A DNA stretch of 64,000 nt from Tribonema minus. Lineage: Eukaryota > Sar > Xanthophyceae > Tribonematales > Tribonemataceae. Of this stretch, positions 12,417 to 24,409 are shown in pieces. Position numbers and translations under genes: made by a program. Below the pieces are notes generated by a model, which saw only the letters and a program-made list of their open reading frames with translations, had not been told where the DNA came from and did no database searches. Within the stretch, counting starts at the first letter, position 1. Each line of letters begins with the position of its first letter. The stretch lies in the NCBI GenBank assembly GCA_017506865.1, contig JAFCMP010000527.1, positions 248,001 through 312,000 on the forward strand. The letters are read 5' to 3'.

Positions 12417-12716
12417 CTACACAGCAATTCGCGCATTGGAGCATTGGCTCTTGTCAACGCATGATGCCGACTACTTTAGAGAGCAGATGAAGGTTGTTAA
12501 ACAAGCAGATGCTTCCTCTCCTCACTTTGCCTGCACCTGGCCTGAACGCCGCATTTGCGAGAAACCGGAAATGGGTTTGATGGGCAAGCATCAAGTTAAT
12601 GTAGGATTCCAAACATGTGGGTCATGTTGTGATTTTGGGCAACTATAAAGCACTACATAATTCAAGCTGAATCACATACCTCTGCAAATGGGTATGCGAC
12701 CGGACAGGTGCCAGAT

Positions 12717-14422
12717 CTGCATGTATGCAACACGGCTAGCCCTTGAGATGATCAAAGAGTATTTATGTACGAGCAGTTGATTCATTGCTGACGCACCTGA
12801 TGATTGCTGTTGATGGACGCATGTCGCTATGCAAATGGAGCACTAATGCAAGATAGCATCATTGGCATATCACATGAAACAGACACAAGGCTGTGTGCAC
12901 GGCTTGTTGCTGAGTCCGTGCTCACTTGCGTGCCATTCAGATGCTACGAATGTGATATGTATGCGTCGCTACCAGCGATGTCACTGCCATGCTAAGCAGC
13001 AGCCACACTGTTTGTTAGCAGCCACATCGTCCGTAGTGCTGCGACACATTCATCATTGAAGCGTGTGTGAAGGCTGGGCAACCAACTCAACAGTTTTGAC
13101 GATGCTCTACATGAGTCTCACCATAGCGTGGCCGCCACCACTGCTGTAAGCATCGCTTGTTGTATCATGCCACCAGCTGCTCCTGCTTTGCCGATGCTTC
13201 TTCTGTTCAGCACCAACAACAGATCCAACCGTATGGAAGATACTTTTGCTCCGATTTGTTAGCTGTTGCGCTGGATCTGCGATGCTCGTACCTACCACGC
13301 TCACTGCTGATAAGATTCCTGCATTAAGTCCCCCCACGCGTTCGCCGTCGTTGCCGGTGCGTAAGCAAGCGTGTATGAGATGTTTTGACAAAAAGCCGTT
13401 GACGCAATGGGTTGGGTGACAAAACCCAGCAGTTGGCACACGCGGCGCGCGGCTGCTTGGACCAGAACACGAACAGTGTACTGGGAGACAAAGAGCAATG
13501 TAAATGTAATTTAATGACCATTCTCAACATGACCATTTCCAACATGTGCTGGCAAGTACGTCATCACTAGGCTGCTGCGTTGACGCAAGCTTTTCGATTG
13601 CATAGGCAACCCGGCTTCCCTTGGGCCTTTATAAATACAAGTCCATACGTACGTCATCACGTGCAACTGAGGAGTGCTGATGCTGAATTAGACAATAGAA
13701 TATGATCGAGGACCAAATCTTAACAGTCACAGAAATGGTGACCATCCTCCTGACTGCGGCGCGGCAGTAAGCGCATTAGCCACCAAACGGCTCTGCATTC
13801 TTGAAGACAAGCACATCAAAGTAGATCCAACGCCCTTGCTGGAGCACACAGTGTACTAGTAATAACCTAGGCACCATGCTGGACGTGCGCCATTTTTGTG
13901 TATCTCAGACATTTTTACAAGCTTCAACTGCTTCAGTTACCGATGTGGTTGGGTCCATCCACATGGTCAAGTTGGGTCGATGGCGTGTGTTCTGATCGTA
14001 CAACATTTAGGTATACAGGCGCCGATTATGCGCGTTGACTGACACACCTCACATTGTTGGGCGTTTACGCACATGCAGTAGGATGCATACATGTAAAAAC
14101 ACACTGCACATGACCAGGCGGACCAGCGGGTGCATCCAAGATCATTGGAAAGGCATGTCAAACAAGCAGGAAATGCCGGCTCAATATTGTGCAAATGACA
14201 AATTGAACGCATATGTGAGTGTTGCACGGCCTTTGCGGCCGGTGCGTTCGTGCGTTGAAGCTGATTCACGGCTCCTCTTTTGAAGTGCCGGGCCTGTATT
14301 TATAAAGCAATGAGCTGAGGAAATGGGCGTTTAAGGTATTCTCGTGGCAGCAGCAGCTGTGAATGCGGCGATGCTATGGTCCAATGCTCATCTGATGCTG
14401 CCTTGACAGATTATTGCATCGT
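12717..14422. other. Probable 5' exons of the PA gene and 3' region of the MYCBPAP-like gene, unresolved
   Basis: I could not place coding exons here with confidence. The missing start of the minus-strand PA-domain gene should be in this stretch. Acceptor-like sites exist near 13460 and 13150, but none chains in phase to the exon at 12260-12416. A short retroposed element lies at 13568-13648. Confidence 0.35.
13568..13648 (+). mobile_element. Short retroposon (SINE-like) with 12-bp target duplication
   Basis: An 81-bp insertion lies between two copies of GTACGTCATCAC (13556-13567 and 13649-13660). Its last 41 bases (AACCCGGCTTCCC...TTTATAAATACAAGTCCATAC) recur in inverted orientation at 15256-15296, where a different 12-bp direct repeat flanks them. 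Shared 3' end, variable 5' end and individual target duplications are the marks of non-LTR-type retroposition. Confidence 0.65.
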
Positions 14423-14427
14423 TTACA
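14423..14427 (-). terminator. Candidate poly(A) signal TGTAA of the MYCBPAP-like gene
   Basis: TTACA on the plus strand reads TGTAA on the minus strand, about 190 bases past the stop at 14620. TGTAA is the usual poly(A) signal of Chlorophyceae such as Chlamydomonas. The pentamer is short, so this is suggestive only. Confidence 0.35.
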
Positions 14428-14619
14428 TCAACATGGACATACAATGTGCCGCAAGCAACTGGCTTAGAGGAAGCAGACGCCGTGATGGCACCACAATGCC
14501 ATTTCATGGACGCAGATGGGTCACCTCAAAGTAAAGTCAATTGCAAAAACATCCTTGTACAGCAGGTATCGTCATATTCACAGGCTCCATTTTTTTCGCA
14601 TTGACAACCCCCCCCCCCC

Positions 14620-17600
14620 TCATTCGTCATCCTCACTACCCCCCTCTTGGCCCTCCGCTTCCTCCTCCTCCTCGCCTTCCTCTTCAGGGGGCGCCCTAGA
14701 CTCTATGAGCTGGGTTTCATCTAGCATTGGGTCCCTGACCGAGAACAGTGTGTGCAGCGCTCCGCGTTGCAGTGGACGGCCTTCAAGTAGGCGTGTGCAC
14801 AGGGCTGAGCACTGACACGCGTGGGATACGCCCTCTCCCTGCCCCAGCTCCAAATCCTGCATGCCATAGAGAGGTATTTCATAGTGTTGGTCAGACTCTG
14901 AGCGCGTCTTTTGAAGTGATGAGTGTGTTATACCTGGGAGCGTTAGGCACTGTGTGACAGCAACGACCGCTCTAATACCGACACAATATGCTTTAAAAAC
15001 CTCTGCTGCCTACTTGATGCTGAAAGTGCCGAAGCAAACATTGCATCACAAACAGGCTCTACAGACACAGCTACAGACACAGAGAAATACTGTTGGTAAA
15101 CTGAATAAGAGTACACCTCCAGTGAACAAATATGCAGCAACCGAGGAGCAATCAAGCCTTTTCAAGTCCAGCGGAAACAGCAGAGTACCATCAGCTCACA
15201 TTCACCCAACCAGATGTTGTTGTGTGTCATATGTCATAGGCGAACAACATTGTACGTATGGACTTGTATTTATAAAGGCCCAAGGGAGGCCGGGTTACAA
15301 CATTGTACTTTGTAGTGAGCTAGTCACACCCGTTGAGTGCGATTCCGCGATGGCAATGTCTGCTCGCAGTTACAAGTAAAGTTACAGCTGGCATTGCGAC
15401 AATGGCGGTGAAGCAGCACCAGCGCCACAATCAAATGCAACATATTACGCCCGTTGAGTGCGGTTCCGTGGTGTCAATGTCTGTAGTTACAAATCAAGTT
15501 CAAGCTGGCGGTATGTCAATGATGATGACCACAGCCAACTGCAAACATCTCACCGGATTATCAGACTTGAACATGCGCCTCGCCCAGTCACCAAGTGTGT
15601 CCCCACAAAGCACCACGAGCGGAGGCACGCCTGTGTCTGGCCGTCCATCGGCAATGCTGTGAGCGCTGAGACATGCCTCTAGCAGCTCTCTGGTCCCCGC
15701 CTATGAGGCAATGTTGCAGATAAAATGTCATGTTGTAACTGCTTCTGAAGTTATGTTGAGTGTATAGACAAGTCTGAACTTGTACCATTCTGATGCGTGC
15801 TGAAGCTGTAGTCGACGTGCAACGTGCAATCATGGGCTGTGCTTGATGGCGCCAAAGCTATTAATAACTGATAGAGCTGTACGCGCCAACGCAAGGCCAC
15901 ATACTTCCAGTTTCAGGTGCGCTTCCGCTGTAACCCCAGGTCTGAAAGCTGCTAGACTATGTGGCCTTGTTTAAGCAATAGTGTACATAGGTCAAGAGCA
16001 TTTGAGGAAAGCTCACAGCTTGCATGATGCACTGTGTGGTCGAATCATCAAGTGCATTGCCATGGTATGATGCTACGTCAGCACTGTTTGTAGTTAGAGA
16101 TGGTACCTAGCAGATTTGCTGTTGCAAAAGTCGATGAGCTACTTCCACAAGATGGCAACTATTGCCATGTACATTAAGTGTATCGCATACCTGGAAAGCT
16201 GCGCATTCTGCAGCCCCCACCATGCCGTGCCAGAGAACTGCATTGCTGTGCTTCACAGCCTGTAGACGGAGTAACAAACACAGCAATGGGATGTTGAGGT
16301 GATGGGGTGACCAAGGCACAGCGTGCGGATCTTTCTGCGCAAAGGCAGCACATGCCTCACATGCGCGGAAGCCACATGACCAGCCCCACAGCTTGAGCCA
16401 TGTCTCTGGTCCGAACCATGCCCTCACACTTGTCCTTCTCCCTATTTGCAAGCCCTCAATGACCTCAACACATGAGGGGTACGCAAACATCTCCAAATGC
16501 AACTGATCTTCAAGTCATGATGCCAGAGGGAGACTGTGACTGGTGCCAAACCAGACATAGTGCTGCCTGTTCCTGCAGCATCTGAAGTAACCCTTAGGGT
16601 TAGGGTTAGGGTCAGGGTTAGGGGTTAGGGTTAGGCTAAGTCGGGCGGCCAGGGTGCGAGCACAACTTGCAGCTGGAGATGTGCAGCAACTCCATGCACA
16701 CATGTGGCGATGCAATGACACGTCGCCAGCATGAGAGTTTGCGTCTCCTGAAGGGGTCGTGTAGCTTGACTTTGTCAGCCTGCACGAGAACACTGCATCG
16801 CTGCTTTGAGTGCTGCAGCACCTTTACTCTAGCTGTGCATTCAAAACCTTGCGTCAAGAGGGAACATGGGGCTCCAGTCAACATTACATTCTGGATTTCG
16901 CGAAGTCATTCCACATCATGCTGAAGAATCAGCATGGGTGAAATCAAGTGCTCACCTGCTTGAGCGCGGCAATCGTGGCAGGTCCAATGTCAAGAGCAAA
17001 CCGCCTCTGAGGCACCCCTGTTGCGACCTGTCGGCACCAAACAGTGAATTGCTGACTTCTATCAGAAATACAACTCAGCGATGCTGCTGAGTGGGCGCAG
17101 ACGCAGGTGATCTGCGTCTGCTACATGACAACAGTCCCTCAGCAGCCAAATGGTTGACAAGGCATACATTGAAATGGGTGCGATGCAAACAGGGGTTTCA
17201 GGTTAACAGTGCATGGTAGGCTGCAGTCTTTTCGCAAGCACACAAAATGACGCATGAAACTGGCGCTTCGAAGCAGCACCAGCGACAAGATTGCATGTAT
17301 CATTGCCCTTCATCAAGTGAGCACTTCCAGCATTTACTAATGTCATTTAGCTCAAGTGTCTTTCAATGACGTCGTTGCGGCCACAGCTCAGCGTGGACCT
17401 CATGAGCATAGAAGGTTGTTGAATTTAATGATCAGCATACCCCTGCAGCTTTTGCGCCAGCATGCTGCCTTTACAACTTCAGGCAATACACAGTGAAGTT
17501 ATGGGGCAAACAATGTAAGATGTTTGTCATGCTCGCTCTTCACACAAATCTCTGAACCGTGACTTAATGTTCTCACCAGCACATCCTCCGTCTCTCCAGC

Positions 17601-20600
17601 ATACTCAAAGCCCTCTGAGGGGTCAATCTCGGTCTTCACAGACTGCGTCTTGGATTTGCTGTCGTCATCGGGGGCGTCCTCCAGTTGCTGTTGCTGAGCG
17701 CTGCTGCAGTGCAGAGTGAAGCAAAGCGCAGAACTAGATCTGTCACAACTCGTTCTTGGTAGAAATGCTGGTTCCATGTAACTCAGAGCGCTGCACGCCA
17801 TGGAATGTTTCTGAGTTGAGCTGCAGGAAGAATGTGACAACAGCCCGCATGTGCTTGCTGCGCTGATGTTGAGCGCTGCTGCGTCATAACTGACCACTGA
17901 CAAATGCTAACAGCGCAGCAGTAACAGCGCAGTGGCAGGCATTGTTTATTGTACATGCAAGAACCTTCGAGCAGCATGTCTGCTCTCAATCTTTATGGGG
18001 AGGCATATGCATAGAACGGGGGGGGGGGCACATGGAGGAGGATATAGAGGAGGATCCCGAGATGCCATTTGGCGGCGGCGACGTTTGAGTGGTTGTCGTT
18101 GAGACACTTTCAGACTGTCACACGACATGTGTAGATTCCGTACAGCAAGCTTCAAGTTAGATGCCATTCATCTGGGATTTTTCGCGCCCTGAGCGAGAAT
18201 TAATACAAAGTACAACTATCATCCCACCCACATCAGCATGCCCCATCAGCCATAATCACAAATATTCTAATGACATGTATGCATACTCCGTGAACACACC
18301 CAACTGCGGCCGTAACGGTGCTGCCATTCTGCCGAAGGGTCGTGCACAACGATGTCCATTGCCGTGCACCTAGCCTCGTCAGTTTGCTCGAGTCAGCGAC
18401 GGCTAAACTGGTGTCATGTGTAACCCTAACCCTAACCCTAACCCTAGCCCTACCTCTGACCCTAACCAGTGATAACATTTTCTAGCTTTCGAACTCAAAC
18501 TCAGACACAGGGGTATGTATACTCAGACACGCGTATGTGAAGTCACTCACCTTGCAACAGCAGGCATGTCACCGACCACCAGATCAGTTGGCAGAATGAC
18601 ATCGACTCCCCGTTGTCTGGCCTTGCTGAGCAGCCACCTCACGGCACCAACAGTTTCGGGGGTGTCGACGGCTGTCACACGGCTTCCGCATGCAGCTAGT
18701 GCAGTTACGCCAACACCACCCACCAACGCCATCTGCATCATGCACACCACACAGCAATGCGACGTGTACAGTGGGATGATTTGGAGGGCTGCAGTTGCAG
18801 CTGCTGGTACGTTGTCTACACTGGAGCTGTAACCATTATTTCAACGCCAGGAACGTTAGTACCAACAAAAAGAACACTCGTGGATACTTCAAAGTACATT
18901 GCAATGTGAGCAGCGCAATGCATCTATATGTCTGAAACTCCTCAATGCCAGTTGCAGCAGCGCACAAGCAGACAGGTAACGTGAAGATTGCAGGATGGCT
19001 ATGCGCTTTGCACACATCACATTGGTCTGCTGCTCAGTCGTCAGCTCTGAGCATATTGTTGCCACGGTATCTCGAGTGTACTTGTCTTCTACTGCACCCA
19101 AGCACAGGCACACGCAATATCCTAGCTTTCTTCTTGGCAGTTGTGAAGGCTCACCTGATCACAGACATCAATCATGGCATCGATCAGCCGCAGACGCTCT
19201 TCCGCTCGGGCCCCACCTATCACCACTAATAGCGGGCTTCTGGAAGGGACCTCAACTCCAAGCACCTGAAGGGAGGAGAGAAGGAGCAGAGCATGTCAGG
19301 GTGTTGTGGCCTCATCTGGCAATGCCTTGCTGTGGTTGCATCCAAGCCAGGACACAACCCTACCACCCATCATGTACTCGTGGCTGCTCCACGTGAGTCA
19401 CACTTGATGATAGTTCTGCACACTACCGCACTACTCTCAGATGAGTCTTTACTGCGTCGTCCGCTTCTTCAACACGTGTATGAGGTAACAAGCAGTCTGC
19501 AAACATAAACATCTGTTGGGAATGGTGCATCGTCGCACAATGCAATGGCAGCAAGCAATAGTGTCAGACACCATTTGAGGCTGCTGGCTTGCATTGATAC
19601 ACGAACAGCCAAACGCAGGTCCTACTACGTAGGGTTAGGGTTAGGGTGTGCCACCGCAGTCAGCACTCCACCACTGAGTGCCTCAATCAAGTGCTACATC
19701 CAATGCTAGGACATTTGTAACTGGCGCATGCTTCTTAGGGTTAGAGTTAGCCTAAACCTGTACTTGATGCAGTGGCAGGATACTTCTTGAAGTTGATGAT
19801 TACACTTGAGGAGTAGAGTACAGAGTGCCTGAAGCTGTACAAGCTGTGAAAACACTTCGCCCGCTCCTGTGCCATTGACACCGCAGTGCACCATGTCTGC
19901 AAGGCACGCCCAGTGCAATCGTTGCAGCACCACCAACTGCCTGTGTCACTAAGACTAGCGCTAGGCTAAATCTGGGGCATAGTCACACGGCACAACAGGC
20001 CATTGCGCCATGGCTACATGTACTGAACTTCACAAATGTAAACAGTATACGTTGCAGAAAGCACAAGTTCAACAGCACACACCTGGGAGACGGCAATGAG
20101 GTCCTGTGACAGCGCTCCGCCGGCTGCCACCACTGCCCCCTGCAGCTCGCCTTTGTGAACCACACGATATGTCATGTCCACACAACAGGTGCCGTTTTGC
20201 ACCACCACAGTGTCGGTGGCACCGCTGAGTGCTTCGCTGAGGCTGTATTCGGTGGGGGGTGGGGGGGGAGGGGGGGGTTCCTTGCCCCATAGGAAGTCGG
20301 GCAGGCGTTCCTCCTGTCAGGGCAATCATAACACAGCATCGAAGATTCAGTCAGGGTGTGGCAAAGTGATGAGTTGTCTTGGTGCAGATATTGTGAGTGT
20401 TGCATCAAGTGAACAGTCCCATGCTCAACAGACATACATGCATGCTGTGAGGTATGTACAGCATGTGACAACACCGACCACAGTGCTGTGCTAAAGCCAA
20501 CAGTAAAGCTACCGCTACTTGTCAAAGTGCACTTTTTATGCGCAGAATCGATTCCACGGCAATGGCACTGCACCCCATCTTGCGGATGCGTTTGCCAGCT

Positions 20601-23600
20601 TGATCTGAATGTTTTGTCAGCACCCTAACGTACACAATACCTATCCACCATGAGGTAGGCTAGTACACATCAAATTGCTCAATCACTTCAATGCGCACGT
20701 CTGCAGTGTCAGCAGCATGATGTGGCACTTCGTTCAAGCATGTTTGTCTCCGTCACGCATGACCAATTGAGCAGCAAAGCACAGCTCACAATACAGAAAG
20801 GAAACACTGGCGCCACTGCCGCATTAAGCCACAGCCAACCAGGAGCTAACCTGTGCCAGAGTTTCGAGGCATTTGTATGATACATCTGTTGGTAGCATGC
20901 ATACAAAGTTGAGATCAAGGATGCCGGCTTAGACGAATGACCTTGCTGCTGTCTGACACAGAAGGGCTTAAGTGTTGTGCTGATGACGCAACCTTAATTA
21001 GAGCCAGCATTTGAAGCGCAAGCACCAACCTCATCATCGCTGTGGACCTCTGGTGGCGGCGGCGGCGGCGGCAGTGGGTTCCCATGCTCCCCGCAAAGAG
21101 GGTCTACCACCGTAATGATGCTGCCTCTTCCGCTGATGTCATTGGCGTCAAGCGCATGCTTAGCAGCCTCTTGCACCGTTGTTGCTGCTGTCACTACAGC
21201 CGTAGTGACAGCAGTGCTGGCAGCACCGATGCTGGCGTCCGGGGTGACGGCAGCTGCTTCCAGCCGTGCCTGAAGTCTCGTGCACATGTCGGCAGCTGGA
21301 GGTCCACTTTCTGTTACAACAGTGATGGCCTGAGGCTTGCAGCCTAGGACCCAGAGCACCTGTACAGCACAGCGCGCATGGCATGGAGAATTAACATCCA
21401 GCACAATATGTTTATGAACGCGCTTGTTCGGTTCAAGGATGCAAGTGCCGTTCTCATGATGGGTGCATCTCGGTGCTCAGAGTATCTGCGTAAGCATTAT
21501 GCATCACCAGACAGGTCGATGTCAATGCATACTGCACGCGCTGAGGTACTTGAGATCCCCTGCACATGCCGCAGTGAAGTGTATTATTGTTGTGCGCATC
21601 TGGCATAGTTGGGATTAGGGTCAGGGCATATACTAATAGTTGCAATTTTTCTTTCGCTGGACATTCAGCAACACTACAATGCGCCATCGCGAACACCACA
21701 CAAATACATCAAAAAATATGTTTGCAGATGTACTTGTGTTCAGCTGCTGCATACAGCATCTGTGAAGCATTCCCATTCGTGTGAGTCGCTGTACCAGATG
21801 TACACACAAATACAGGCAGCAAGATCCATGCGCCACAGCAGTGGTGAGCAGCCCACCTCCTTCGCCAGTGCTTCTATTGAGTATGTGCCGTCTTCCTTCA
21901 ATGAGCAGTCTCCCATTACCACGATGCGCCTGCCGCATATGTCGTTGGGCCGTGCTTGAGCGTTTGAGAGCAGCGGTTGGGACGCATAGCGCTCCAGGCG
22001 ACTTCGCTGGCGGCATTCCGCAGCAGCGGCGGCGCGTGCATCCTGCATAACGCGGTAGAGCAGCAGCAGTCGCAGTATTACCGTAGTCACAGATCATGAA
22101 TAGAGAGGTCATGTGCTGTGTGTATGAGGGGGGGGGGGGGGGGATGACTTGTTGCGTGTGCTACTTGGCTGCTTGCGCATCAGGCACTTGGATGCAAACC
22201 CATATGCTGGCTGCACATATGGCTTACTGCAGCAGCCGCTTGCAGTGGGTCCAAAGTGCCACCTCCTTGTCTATGCTATACGCAGGCGTTGATACATGTT
22301 CTACCGCACCTTTTGCTTGCAAAGGCAGATGAGCAGAGGGTCAAGTGCCTGCGGAACATTGATGTCGATACTAGCTCGGCGGAAGCAGACGCAAGTGTGG
22401 GCACACTGCAGCAGCACATGCGGTGCAGTAGAACGAATCTAGTCCTGATCCTTGCCACAACCTCAGTCCGAGTAGACTTGAACCCACTCCCACACCATCA
22501 AGCATAAGGAAAGTTGTGACATACGCCATGTGTAGACTGCGTGATCACCAGCGGGCGTGCACAACTTGTCGATCATAACGAGAAGGCCCTGCCTTACCTC
22601 AAAAACGTCGAGTGACGCGCATATTGCCTTGGTGACACCAGCGCACGCGAGGACGCGAATGGCGGCCAGGTGATTGGCGCCTTTCCCAATACAGAGCGCT
22701 GCAGCTTTGGCTTTGGCATCAGCACCAACAGCTGCAGCCACACATGAACAGCAGCAGTAAGCCATGGGTCAACAGGGGCTGCTGTATGGCATGTTCTTGT
22801 ATGTAGGCATCAGAGCGTGGCATGGGCATCGTTGGGCATGCACTGGTGCATAAAGGTTCCACTCAACCCTGATCAGCAATCGTAAGTGTGCCCCGAGCAC
22901 CATTCTGCCCCCATGCAGGCTAGGCTGGCAAGTGATGCTGCGGTCGGCAATTGCCAATACCTCTGCACCATGTCCACCAATACCTATCTAGTGAAGAGTT
23001 GCTTTATGAACAGATGCCAGCACTTTCGCTCATTCACAGCTCGCAAGTGCCGCCATCCCAAGCTTGACTGCAGGACGACTCCTATTCAATACTTCCCGGA
23101 AATATAACCAATAATTCAACTGTCTAGTCTACCAGTCAAGATGCTGTTCACCAAGAGAGGAGACATACTTACCATTGTCCACCAGCGCCCACGCCGTCTT
23201 GGACTCAGGCGTGTACTTGCAGCCCGCGGTTGCCGCTGATGGTGGCTTGTATGTAGCCGGCACTGTCACACCTGCTGCCGCTGATGCACACGCTTCGGCA
23301 ATGGCTGCTGCAAGGCCGCTGCGCATGGCTTGCAGGGGAGCATCTGCGGCGCAGACAAGGGCATGCGGCGCAAGAATGAGTGGCATATTCATAAGATATA
23401 CCAACGAGAAGCAGGGTCTTGGAGCAGAGTTTTCGTAGTATGAGTTGTACATACTGCAGCGCTCGCAGTTTGCTGGAATGCGTGGTCCAAAGAGTAGCTC
23501 AAAGGGGCAATACCATACCGGCATACTCATGAAGACATTGGAGAAGTTGAAGTCAAGCAGACCGACTTGGGCAAGAGTACCATCTGACGTGCATATGAGT

Positions 23601-23674
23601 GCAGTACACATTTGCATCTGTGAACATGCATGCTTCTTAGTCGCTCTCAGTGGTCACAGGCGCATCGTTCAAGG

Positions 23675-23737
<63 letters not shown>

Positions 23738-24372
23738 CGCGTTCTCCGCCTACCTGATGCTTCGCCCGGTAGCAGCTCTGCAGCAGCGCGCAGCGTGCGC
23801 CACCGCGACACAAGCTTCGCGTGCAGAACTTCAAGTGGGTGCAGCACCACCGGCGGTTCCTCATGCGGGGCCTCGGCATCCCCCTCTGTCCCCTCCTCCT
23901 CTTCATCATCACTCCCTTGGTCGCTGCCACCTTCATCGCTAGCATCTGCACCTGCCTCCGCGTCTGCTGTAGCTGCTGGCGTCGAGGATTCTTGCACTGT
24001 AGGCGGCGGTGGTGGCGGTGGCTCGGGCACCCACTGCAACAGCGCATCGATATCTGACATGACGGTGTCCATGCTGCCGTCCCACTCTTTGTCGCTGAGG
24101 ACTTGCAGCATGGCCTTGACGGCCTCCAGTGGCAGTGGCGCGTCAGTGCTCGGCATGGCGCCAGCGCTGCCACTGGCAGTTACGCCATCGGCAGTTACAC
24201 TGTTGGCAGTTACAATTGTGCCGTTGTCTGCTGCGCTGTCAGCGAGTGGCCCAGTGACGCTGTCAGAGCAGCTGGTAATAGCAGCAGCGCAGCCAGCGTC
24301 AGGGTGATTGCCATCCCCTGTGTCAGCAGCTTCTGCATGGTCATTGGTAGCCCCACGACCATCGTCAGTAGC

Positions 24373-24409
<37 letters not shown>

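Noticed and set aside
20250-20280. Suspected frameshift at the C-run in the MYCBPAP-like exon 20083-20313
   Set aside because: Counting the bases shows the frame continues through a Pro run from EERLPDFLWGKE to TEYSLSEAL without a shift.
23445-24307. Plus-strand frames with poly-Gln, poly-Ala or poly-Ser in the CAG-repeat region
   Set aside because: They are shadows of the minus-strand MYCBPAP exon created by the trinucleotide tracts. The minus strand has matching splice phases and family landmarks.
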